A DNA stretch of 5,343 nucleotides from Phycisphaerae bacterium (lineage in GTDB: Bacteria > Planctomycetota > Phycisphaerae > Sedimentisphaerales > SG8-4): assembly GCA_030603035.1 (NCBI GenBank), contig JAUVYQ010000165.1, forward strand, positions 1 through 5,343, in the 5' to 3' direction. The notes beneath the pieces are model-generated. The model saw nothing but the letters and a program-made list of their open reading frames with translations. It did not search any database and was not told where the DNA came from. The translations under genes were made by a program, and so were the position numbers. Positions 1 to 4,871 of the stretch are shown piece after piece (the first letter of the stretch is position 1; each line of letters opens with the position of its first letter).

Positions 1-13
1 CATTGAATATCCA
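1..13. repeat. 13-bp terminal duplication (circular junction), left copy
   Basis: The first 13 bases (cattgaatatcca) are identical to bases 5331-5343. Joining 5330 to 1 keeps the lipoprotein frame open across the junction to a stop at 5275-5277. The simplest reading is a circular molecule of 5,330 bp whose ends overlap in the window. Confidence 0.88.
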
Positions 14-379
14 TATATCATTACCCATTTTAAACCAGTCAGGTTCAATAATATTAGATACATAGACTGAAATGAGACATAAATTGAGTTCAGAATCTGT
101 TTCAATAATCCAGTAATCAGGTTCGCCAGGAGCTAACCTACCTTCAATTATAGTAAATTCAACGTTCTTTCCAGGTTCGCCTTTTTCTCCCTGTATACCT
201 TGTTCGCCCTGCAGGCCAACATCACCTTTATAACCGGCATCGCCTTTTTCTCCGGAATCGCCTTTTTCTCCATGTATACCCTGGTCACCTTGTGATCCAT
301 CCGGACCGGTTGGTCCGCGGAAAGTGTCACATCCGGAAACAAGAAGAATAATCAAGATTAAAACGGGTGCAAAATTCAT
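1..379 (-). CDS. Collagen-like lipoprotein, N-terminal 126 codons (continues across circular junction)
   Basis: This is a predicted lipid-anchored envelope protein of 144 aa once the circle is closed; the last codons lie at 5275-5330. Residues 1-16 are a hydrophobic signal peptide ending in the lipobox V-S-G-C, with C17 as the predicted lipidated cysteine cleaved by signal peptidase II. Residues 22-72 form 17 uninterrupted Gly-X-Y triplets, rich in GEK, GDx and GEP, typical of bacterial collagen-like stalks that trimerise. A tail of about 72 aa follows (two Trp-rich segments and alternating hydrophobics, probably beta-rich), which I do not recognise. The ATG at 379 is preceded at 7 nt by AGAGGAG. 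The gene starts 13 nt after the recombinase stop, so the two are almost certainly cotranscribed. The stalk, lipobox and circular continuation are seen directly; surface exposure and trimerisation are inferred from family behaviour. A role such as adhesion is unknown. Confidence 0.9.
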   Translation of the reverse strand, partial: MNFAPVLILIILLVSGCDTFRGPTGPDGSQGDQGIHGEKGDSGEKGDAGYKGDVGLQGEQGIQGEKGEPGKNVEFTIIEGRLAPGEPDYWIIETDSELNLCLISVYVSNIIEPDWFKMGNDIWIFN

Positions 380-386
380 GCTGCAG

Positions 387-393
387 CTCCTCT
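387..393 (-). promoter_or_regulatory. Shine-Dalgarno of the collagen-like lipoprotein gene
   Basis: Read on the minus strand, AGAGGAG ends 7 nt before the ATG at 379. Its first base is the last base of the recombinase TGA stop. This fixes the lipoprotein start and suggests translational coupling between the two genes. Confidence 0.8.
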
Positions 394-1034
394 CAAACGG
401 GTGTGAAATCCAGTTTATTAACGGCGTTCATTTTGTCGGTGGAACTCGGATGCAGGTATATCTGCGTGCTCTGCAGACAGGAATGTCCGAGCAGCTCCTG
501 GACAATTTTGATATTCGACTTCTCGAGAAGTTTCGTGGCGAACGTATGCCGGAGCATGTGTGGATTGCACGGGTGGTTCAATGCGCTGATAGAATGCCTT
601 CTGAGTATCTGCTGGAAGTCTCTCGGGCCGAGGCGTTTATTCGAATACTTTGAGCGGAACAGGGGGTCTTTGCCGCCGGCGATTCTCTTACGAGCTGCTT
701 CGTCATCGATGTAGGTCTGGAGATGGGATTTAATCTTATCGCCGAGAGGAATTCTGCGGGGTTTTTTGCCTTTGGCAATCTCGGCGGGAAGATCGAGGAT
801 ATTAGCGACGGTACCGTAAGGGTAAACATCTTCGACATTGAGTCCGATCACCTCTGTATTTCTGAGACCGGTCGACAGGGCAAAGAGGATAAGGGTAAAA
901 TCGCGGCGGCACGTATTCAAAGCATTATCGAGTAAGCGTTTAGTTTCCTGGTCGGAAAGTATCTCGGGAGCTCTCTGATACCAGTATTTATGAATCGGGC
1001 CGACCGATCGGTAAGGATTCCTGTGATTTTCCAT
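393..1034 (-). CDS. Tyrosine recombinase, catalytic domain only (XerC/XerD/phage integrase family)
   Basis: This 213-aa protein is a site-specific recombinase that cuts and rejoins DNA through a 3'-phosphotyrosine intermediate. Catalytic signatures are in order: Arg58 in TGLRNTEV, the beta-hairpin lysine around residues 88-91 (AKGKKPRRIPL), His159-x-x-Arg162 in PHMLRHTFA, His184 in LLGH, and the nucleophile Tyr193 in TQIYLH. Only about 25 residues precede the catalytic domain, so the usual N-terminal SAM-like core-binding domain is absent. Xer proteins are near 300 aa; small recombinases such as FimB/FimE are near 200 aa. I start at ATG 1034 because it has CGGAG 8 nt upstream. The upstream in-frame ATG at 1103 lies before the predicted transcription start. 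The gene is first in an operon with the collagen-like lipoprotein. Multimer resolution, integration or DNA inversion are all possible; the sequence does not decide between them. Confidence 0.93.
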   Translation of the reverse strand: MENHRNPYRSVGPIHKYWYQRAPEILSDQETKRLLDNALNTCRRDFTLILFALSTGLRNTEVIGLNVEDVYPYGTVANILDLPAEIAKGKKPRRIPLGDKIKSHLQTYIDDEAARKRIAGGKDPLFRSKYSNKRLGPRDFQQILRRHSISALNHPCNPHMLRHTFATKLLEKSNIKIVQELLGHSCLQSTQIYLHPSSTDKMNAVNKLDFTPV

Positions 1035-1042
1035 GATGATAA

Positions 1043-1047
1043 CTCCG
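1043..1047 (-). promoter_or_regulatory. Shine-Dalgarno that sets the recombinase start
   Basis: CGGAG on the minus strand lies 8 nt before the ATG at 1034. No comparable site precedes the alternative ATG at 1103, which is also upstream of the predicted transcript start near 1085. Confidence 0.7.
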
Positions 1048-1091
1048 CTGAAAGTGGTTAAAACAGTGTATCGAGAGAAGTACAGGGCTGA

Positions 1092-1119
1092 AATATAGTG
1101 CAAAGTAACAGAATGTCAA
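1092..1119 (-). promoter_or_regulatory. Sigma70-type promoter of the recombinase-lipoprotein operon
   Basis: On the minus strand a perfect -35 TTGACA (1119-1114) is followed after 16 bp by TATATT (1097-1092). Transcription should start near 1085, giving a leader of about 50 nt before the ATG at 1034. This is the best promoter in the window and the main evidence for a bacterial host. With no clear terminator after the lipoprotein stop, its transcript could also reach the replication gene. Confidence 0.8.
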
Positions 1120-1411
1120 AGAAATAATCTCGTTTATTCATAAGGCAAATATGACGCAAATCACTTTTTGAGGAAACAGGAAAATGAATATTGCTCTCGT
1201 CAAATAATAAAAATACGAGATCACTGAAGTATTCCGGTGGCCAGATTCAAGAAAGCGTCCAGGACAAACAGGGAGAAAGTGAGGTCTGGGGGTCGTGATC
1301 TTGGTCGCCTCGGGGAGAGATCGTCGTTCTGAGGGCATACTGGACGGCTTCGCTGTCGTTTAAGAGGGTGAATTGTCACTGATCAGCGAAAAGTCCGGAA
1401 AAACGCGCCTC
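1120..1411. other. Intergenic stretch with no gene
   Basis: I see no gene here. A 66-codon frame on the minus strand (1338-1138) has no ribosome binding site and a random-looking composition. The only structure noted is an inverted pair CTCGT/ACGAG around 1197-1221 with an AT-rich loop, too weak to call. The left half is AT-rich and becomes G-rich towards 1300. Confidence 0.5.
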
Positions 1412-1441
1412 TTGACATCGGAGGTTGGCTGGGAGTAAAAG
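1412..1441 (+). promoter_or_regulatory. Candidate rightward promoter into the non-coding half
   Basis: TTGACA (1412-1417), a perfect -35 hexamer, is followed after 18 bp by TAAAAG (1436-1441), four of six matches to the -10 consensus. It points into the purine-rich hairpin tract and the 44-bp array and could drive a long non-coding RNA. The spacing is one longer than ideal and the -10 is weak. Confidence 0.35.
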
Positions 1442-1449
1442 AGGGGGTA

Positions 1450-1830
1450 TTTAGTGGGAGAGCGCGAAAAAAGACGAGAGCGAAACGTTCAAACAAGACG
1501 CTCGAAGCAGGGAGCGCCGTAGGCAAGAAAAACTTTCGCGCGGAGGGGGAGACCGCCGAAGGAGAGCCGGAGGAACGACGGCGACTGGGGTGGAGAGGAG
1601 GCGCAACAAGAACCGACGAGCCGGGAGCGTAGCGAACCGCCGGAGCCGCAGGCGACGGACAGGGGCGTAGCCCCGCGCCCGCAGAGCGGGCAAGCGAGGA
1701 GAACCACACGACGCGGCGCTGAGAACGACTCGCGAGCCAGCACGAGCGGCGGGAAAAGGGGGGAACGGGGGAGCGGCGAGCCCCTGCCGAGGAGGCACGG
1801 AACGCGCCGACGAGCCACGGGGACAGGCGC
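1450..1830 (+). other. GC-rich, purine-skewed tract of small GNA-loop hairpins
   Basis: No convincing gene is present. The plus strand is strongly enriched in G and A and carries a series of short hairpins with three-base G-N-A loops: GCCGTAGGC (1516-1524), GCGTAGC (1627-1633), GCCGCAGGC (1645-1653) and GGGGCGTAGCCCC (1662-1674). Next to these is GCCCGC-aga-GCGGGC (1677-1691). Smaller versions such as CCGAAGG and CCGGAGG occur between 1550 and 1580. DNA hairpins of the d(GCGNAGC) type are known to be unusually stable. The long minus-strand frames here (1834-1451, 1818-1489, 1709-1383) are low-complexity Arg/Pro/Ser/Ala and reflect composition only. The region could be a structured RNA, single-strand-active DNA or a decayed repeat; I cannot tell which. 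Confidence 0.6.
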
Positions 1831-1835
1831 TCACC

Positions 1836-2143
1836 TTACCACAGACGCCGGAACGAGAGGCAACTTACCGGCTCCCCGCTTACCACAGACGCCAGGACGA
1901 GAGGCAACTTGCCGACGCTCACCTTACTACAGACGCCAGGACGAGAGGCAACTTACCGACGCTCACCTTACTACAGACGCCAGGACGAGAGGCAACTTGC
2001 CGACGCTCACCTTACTACAGACGCCGGAACGAGAAGCAACCGGGCGGCGCGCTCTTTACTACCGACGCCGGAACGAAAAGCAGCTTGCCGGAGATTTCTT
2101 TACTACCGACGACCGAGCGAAAGGCAACTTACCGGCGCTCTCT
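1836..2143 (+). repeat. 44-bp tandem repeat array, seven units
   Basis: Units start at 1836, 1880, 1924, 1968, 2012, 2056 and 2100, exactly 44 bp apart; the next expected border at 2144 keeps only a few bases. Each starts TTAC(C/T)AC and contains GACGCC, then (G/A)A(C)GAGAGGCAACTTGCC with its 11-bp dyad GGCAA-C-TTGCC, then usually GCTCACC. Units 2-4 differ from each other at one or two positions, while outer units are degenerate. The stretch just before 1836 keeps only the tail AGGCGCTCACC. Because 44 is not a multiple of 3 the array does not encode a repeated peptide. There are no variable spacers between conserved repeats, so it is not a CRISPR. It may be a protein-binding array (iteron or partition type) or part of a structured RNA. 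Confidence 0.92.
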
Positions 2144-2320
2144 TTAACACTGGCAGTCTCAAAAAAAAGATAGCTGAGTCAGAAAAACAGGGAGAGATCT
2201 CGACGCTCGAGGGGAGATACCGGTACGGTGGTATCTTAACAACGCGGTGTACACACTGCAGGAGGCTCGTTGTTACTGATGTGGTTCCTTGCTACTGGCT
2301 TGAAAAGCAGGTGTTTACAT
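2144..2320. other. Structured intergenic stretch with two stem-loops
   Basis: After the array and a run of A (2160-2168) come two perfect inverted repeats back to back. The first is AGATACC/GGTATCT (2215-2221 and 2230-2236, 8-nt loop). The second is AACAACG/CGTTGTT (2238-2244 and 2268-2274), whose interior holds the palindrome GTGTACAC. Neither is followed by a T-run, so they do not look like terminators on the plus strand. They could be the end of a structured RNA or recognition sites. Confidence 0.5.
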
Positions 2321-2503
2321 GAGGAATTTACCAGGGCGTCCAGCTCCCGGGCCGTGTCCAGCCTGAGGAATTCACCAGGGCGCCGTGGTCCCTGACCGGA
2401 TCCTTTCCGAGGGGTTTACCAGAGCGCCATGGTCCCGGACTGGATCCTTCCCAGGAGGTTTACCAGGGCGCTCGGATCTCGAGCTTGCTGCTCCATGGGG
2501 CGC
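2321..2503 (+). repeat. Second 44-bp-period array, four divergent units
   Basis: TT(T/C)ACCAG(G/A)GCG recurs at 2327, 2371, 2415 and 2459, exactly 44 bp apart. Units 2 and 3 share further blocks (GCGCC, TGGTCCC, GGATCCTT). Unit 4 diverges after about 15 bases, and unit 1 diverges after about 14. The body differs from that of the 1836-2143 array, but the period and the opening TTACCA are the same. The minus-strand frame 2605-2372 shows a repeated peptide only because it crosses this array. Just past the array is a perfect hairpin GCGCGA-cgga-TCGCGC (2500-2515). Confidence 0.8.
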
Positions 2504-2640
2504 GACGGATCGCGCGAATGCTTGTTTAAGATTGCCGAGGGAAACCCGCTCGAAATCCAACTGAACCTTGTTTAATGTAAGCAATATCACGCTCCCACCC
2601 TTCAACAGAAAAGAAACGTCTGGAGTGAAAAAAGGGTAAG
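2504..2640. other. Intergenic stretch without a supported gene
   Basis: A minus-strand frame from a TTG near 2605 gives about 40 residues of fairly protein-like composition, then runs into the repeat array. It has no ribosome binding site and I do not recognise it. CTTGTTTAA occurs twice, at 2521 and 2567. Confidence 0.4.
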
Positions 2641-2780
2641 AAAGGCTTGCACTGGGGATTTACAAAGATTTTTAGTGTTTTTAAAAACGTAAAGGGGTGC
2701 CTCCCCCCTCGATAGTTTACATTGTATATAAGGTTGTAAAAGTGAAATATCTTACATTAAAAATGTTTTTAAACTGTAAA
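2640..2780. other. AT-rich island with repeated TGTAAA/TTTACA motifs
   Basis: This AT-rich island is set between GC-rich flanks. TTTACA occurs at 2659-2664 and 2716-2721, and TGTAAA at 2735-2740 and 2775-2780. There is a 12-bp palindrome GTTTTTAAAAAC near 2678 and a small hairpin ACATT-aaa-AATGT (2754-2766). Such an island next to repeats could be a duplex-unwinding element of an origin or a promoter region. No convincing -35/-10 pair was found. Confidence 0.45.
2714..2741. other. dif-like dyad, possible recombination site (tentative)
   Basis: The 28 bp can be divided 11-6-11: AGTTTACATTG, TATATA, AGGTTGTAAAA. Read on the minus strand, the right arm is CAATGTAAACT, which matches the XerD arm of the Bacillus subtilis dif as I recall it (TTATGTAAACT) at 9 of 11 positions, and the TATATA centre is the same. 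The other arm matches poorly. This is a candidate target for the encoded recombinase or for host XerCD. Confidence 0.25.
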
Positions 2781-2798
2781 GCCTGACTTCACAAGCGG

Positions 2799-2834
2799 CG
2801 GCTCCTGCAGCCCTGTATCAGGGCAAGGGAGCCG
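2799..2834. other. Strong two-part stem-loop
   Basis: CGGCTCC (2799-2805) pairs with GGAGCCG (2828-2834). Inside, GCCCTG (2810-2815) pairs with CAGGGC (2819-2824) around a 3-nt loop. All 13 pairs are Watson-Crick. There is no T-run on either side, so it is probably not a terminator. It may be a single-strand origin, primase or replication-protein site, or an RNA structure. Confidence 0.6.
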
Positions 2835-2865
2835 ACGCGGCGGCGGGCTGGCGGCTCGGCATCGA

Positions 2866-2928
2866 GGCGACAGATCGCCGTGAAGTTGTCCGGTGCTCGC
2901 ACAAGGGGTCACGGCACACGATGTGCCG
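2866..2928. other. Two further perfect hairpins
   Basis: GGCGA-caga-TCGCC lies at 2866-2879 and CGGCACA-cga-TGTGCCG at 2912-2928. With the stem at 2799-2834 they form a cluster of three stems within 130 bp, immediately beside the AT-rich island. A GTG-initiated frame running rightward from 2893 has no ribosome binding site and is not called. Confidence 0.55.
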
Positions 2929-3080
2929 GGATTACAATTATTCAAAAATCCTTGCGCGCGCCTCCCCCTTGTGTACGCATCGGATGCCTTTTCTTTTGGT
3001 CGACTGCCTTTTCTGAGTGAGCTCCGGAGCGCGGATTCCCTCCCGCCCCGGAGCGATTGCATTTTTATCCGGAGCTTCCC
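2929..3080. repeat. Short direct repeats in an intergenic stretch
   Basis: TGCCTTTTCT occurs at 2985-2994 and again at 3005-3014, exactly 20 bp apart. CCGGAGC occurs at 3024, 3048 and 3069, the first copy inside the palindrome GCTCCGGAGC. Their function is unknown, and some may be chance. Confidence 0.4.
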
Positions 3081-3168
3081 TTTCCATAAGCAGCTGAACG
3101 AGAGTCAAGAAGCTGCGGCTGACCTTACCATCGCAGGCTGAACGAGAGGCAACTTGCAGGCGCTCACC
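3081..3168 (+). repeat. Two more copies of the 44-bp unit, displaced from the main array
   Basis: Two units start at 3081 and 3125, 44 bp apart, and a third border, TTACCACC, follows at 3169. The 3125 copy matches the array unit at 1880 at 35 of 44 positions, including a 15-bp block ending in GGCAACTTGC and the terminal CGCTCACC. The 3081 copy is more degenerate but retains CTGAACGAGAG. They show that the family once spread, or was rearranged, over more than 1.2 kb. Confidence 0.82.
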
Positions 3169-3356
3169 TTACCACCGGCGGCAATGTTCAGGGAGAAAAT
3201 AGAGATATACAGGAAACAAAAATTTATGAAACGTTAAATTGCTTGATATAGAGTCCGGATTAAGGGAAGGAAATCAGTGCTTTCCCCGGGCAACGACAAG
3301 GTGCGCCAGGGGCGCAATAGATACGGGGGTTTAAAAGAAAAAGGAATGGAGGAAAT
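3169..3356. other. Spacer between the repeats and the end of rep
   Basis: I see no gene. It contains a perfect hairpin TGCGCC-agg-GGCGCA (3302-3316) and a weaker one, GGAAA/TTTCC, near 3269-3285. Either could mark a transcript end for rep on the minus strand, but neither is followed directly by a T-run there. Confidence 0.4.
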
Positions 3357-3380
3357 ACGGAGCCTCCCCCACTTCTCCGT
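3357..3380 (-). terminator. Possible terminator of the replication gene
   Basis: On the minus strand ACGGAG (3380-3375, overlapping the rep stop) pairs with CTCCGT (3362-3357) across a 12-nt loop. It is followed by T-rich but interrupted sequence. The long loop and broken T-run make it weak. Confidence 0.35.
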
Positions 3381-4846
3381 CATACCATGTGTCCTGTTTT
3401 GTCCACCCCCCCTGAGTAGATTCTCTGAACGATCTTCAGGGTGTTCTCCCTGGGGAATCCTGCGTCTCTCAGGAGCTGCCTTGCCTCAGCTCGTGTATAT
3501 GACGCTGTGATGGCTTCCTCAAGGGTTCGGGCAAGGCGGCCGTCGATGAAGATAGCATCAGCAGGGTTATTCTCGGGTAAGTCAAGCATGAGGTATTTAG
3601 CATAATGATCCACGCAGTAATCAGAGCCTCTTTTACCGACTCCCTGGGTTTTAAGTGAAGTGATGACTTTCAGATAAAAATTGTTATGATTGCCGTTTTT
3701 CAATATATCGCAGTGGATCCTGACAAGCTCCCTGTGCTTCCTGGTGGAATAATAACGAATGATTCTCATGATGGATTTAGCATGGGGCAACTTGTTGTCA
3801 CAGTGATCGAGTGCAAAGGAAATATAGGCTTTGGTGATGAATTCACGCTCAGAGCAATGAAAGTCTGTCGGCAGGATTCTACGCTTATTGAAAGAATAAT
3901 AAACTCGTTTTGCCTGGTCTTTGATGTGATTGATGACCCTCTGTGGATTCCGGTTCCATTCTTTAGAGCGTCCCCTGTGTTTAGTGCGTATGACTTCGAT
4001 TGTACGCTGTATGGCGTCATCCCGGGAAACTCCCTGCCTCCGGAGATAAAGCAGCATATCGAACGTTGCCATGTTACGGGTTCCTGGCCCGGGAAGTCCG
4101 TTCTCGATGAGATCCTGGGCTTCTTCATCGCTGTGGCAGAAAGTGTACGGCCGTGTTTTCTCCCTGGAAGGAAATTCGTATAGAACCGGCGTTACATGAC
4201 TGCGGTGATGAGCTCCGGGAATATCAGGGCCGAGGTCAAGCTCTTGCTGCTCATACAGTGGTAAAACAAGAGGCTTTATTTTCAAGGAACAGAAATAGTC
4301 GAGCTGGTCTTTCCAGCTGACAAGATTACGGCAGCCTTCATCGAGGGGAATCTGGTCTTTTCCGAATGGCCACCTGCAGCCCTGTTTTGGCTGCGGGAAT
4401 GCCTCGAATAGTCCCATCCTGATATAAAGTCTGAATACTGATTGAACGAGGGTTATTAAGACACGGGAGCAGTCAAAAGACACTGGTGCATGAAGATGGT
4501 ATCCGCCTGAGCTGGGTGAGGTGCACAGCATTGAGTTTTCAGGTGTGTAGTTGATGATCGAGCGTGTTTCAAGAACCTCCTCTAATGAATTATCATCGAA
4601 GTCGAAAAGGATGGATCGGGTATATTTTTGATAGCGGCTGCCGCCCCATTTATTTCCGGAGAGATGATCAAGTATGAGACTGTCCGAAGGGGGTGTATGC
4701 TTAGTTATCCATTCTCCTGGACGGTGGCTGACAATGTGACCGTGGGGGTTTCCTATGAATAGATGTTTGTATCTATCGAATTGCTCATAGGTGGGATGTG
4801 AAAGATTTTCCTTGCGTTTTACGAGATTGTTCTGTAAACTATTCAT
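3380..4846 (-). CDS. Primase-polymerase (AEP superfamily) replication protein
   Basis: This 488-aa protein is the probable plasmid replication initiator/primase. The N-terminal half carries AEP-type motifs: motif I ILFDFDD (79-85, metal-binding Asp82/Asp84), motif II SSGGYHLH (112-119) and a third CRWPFGKDQ (157-165), resembling the R-x-P-x-G element of related primases. Residues about 238-318, with GTRNMATFDMLLYLRRQG, resemble a PriCT primase C-terminal domain. The last 160 residues look helical; 443-478 has a helix-turn-helix feel and may bind origin DNA. No Walker A or helicase domain is present, so a host helicase would be needed. The start at 4846 is forced because the in-frame codon two before it is a stop (TGA). 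The nearest Shine-Dalgarno, GGGAG, is 14 nt away, which is too far and points to coupling with a leader ORF. Motif reading is direct; the initiator role is inferred from the element's small size and lack of any other Rep. Confidence 0.87.
   Translation of the reverse strand: MNSLQNNLVKRKENLSHPTYEQFDRYKHLFIGNPHGHIVSHRPGEWITKHTPPSDSLILDHLSGNKWGGSRYQKYTRSILFDFDDNSLEEVLETRSIINYTPENSMLCTSPSSGGYHLHAPVSFDCSRVLITLVQSVFRLYIRMGLFEAFPQPKQGCRWPFGKDQIPLDEGCRNLVSWKDQLDYFCSLKIKPLVLPLYEQQELDLGPDIPGAHHRSHVTPVLYEFPSREKTRPYTFCHSDEEAQDLIENGLPGPGTRNMATFDMLLYLRRQGVSRDDAIQRTIEVIRTKHRGRSKEWNRNPQRVINHIKDQAKRVYYSFNKRRILPTDFHCSEREFITKAYISFALDHCDNKLPHAKSIMRIIRYYSTRKHRELVRIHCDILKNGNHNNFYLKVITSLKTQGVGKRGSDYCVDHYAKYLMLDLPENNPADAIFIDGRLARTLEEAITASYTRAEARQLLRDAGFPRENTLKIVQRIYSGGVDKTGHMV
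4812..4840 (+). promoter_or_regulatory. Candidate promoter of an antisense RNA to the rep leader
   Basis: TTGCGT (4812-4817) and TAAACT (4835-4840) are separated by the optimal 17 bp on the plus strand. The predicted start is the A at 4847, 7 nt past the -10. The hexamers match consensus at three and four of six positions, so the call rests mainly on the terminator lying about 70 nt downstream. It sits inside the first codons of rep, read in the opposite direction. Confidence 0.5.
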
Positions 4847-4871
4847 ACATCAGCATCCGTCTCCCGCTCAT
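4839..4871 (-). CDS. Short leader ORF overlapping the rep start
   Basis: On the minus strand, ATG at 4871 opens a 10-codon frame (MSGRRMLMYE) ending in TAG at 4841-4839. An internal ATG at 4856, with GGGAG 4 nt upstream, would give MLMYE from the same frame. The stop lies just inside rep, in the sequence ATGAATAG, so ribosomes finishing the leader would be beside the rep ATG. This would explain the poor spacing of rep's own Shine-Dalgarno. Leader-peptide coupling to a rep gene is an established copy-control device in several plasmid families; that it works here is inference. Confidence 0.5.
   Translation of the reverse strand: MSGRRMLMYE

Noticed and set aside
148..342. 64-codon minus-strand frame with Lys/Glu-rich repeats
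   Set aside because: It is another frame of the Gly-X-Y coding sequence; the true gene starts at 379 with a lipobox signal peptide.
324..653. Plus-strand frame opposite the recombinase and lipoprotein
   Set aside because: Antisense to two well-supported genes; no start signal.
1451..1834. 127-codon minus-strand frame (and two overlapping frames nearby)
   Set aside because: Low-complexity Arg/Pro/Ser/Ala protein arising from GC-rich purine-skewed DNA; no ribosome binding site, no recognisable domain, and several overlapping open frames as expected from composition.
1836..2143. CRISPR array
   Set aside because: Whole 44-bp units are conserved with no variable spacer of its own, and there are no cas genes.
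2230..2280. Integron attC site, suggested by AACAACG/CGTTGTT and the nearby recombinase
   Set aside because: The bounding bases do not fit RYYYAAC and GTTRRRY, and the recombinase lacks integron-integrase features that I can see.
1909..2322. 137-codon plus-strand frame over the 44-bp array
   Set aside because: The 44-bp period is not a multiple of three, so the frame shifts from unit to unit; there is no start signal, and the protein is only the array read through.
2372..2605. 77-codon minus-strand frame starting with TTG
   Set aside because: The first 40 residues look fairly protein-like, but there is no ribosome binding site, no family I recognise, and the rest is the 44-bp repeat translated.
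2893..3141. 82-codon plus-strand frame starting with GTG
   Set aside because: No ribosome binding site; it crosses a hairpin and a degenerate 44-bp unit.
3686..4183. 165-codon plus-strand frame
   Set aside because: Lies entirely antisense to the replication gene, whose primase motifs and length are convincing; a shadow frame.
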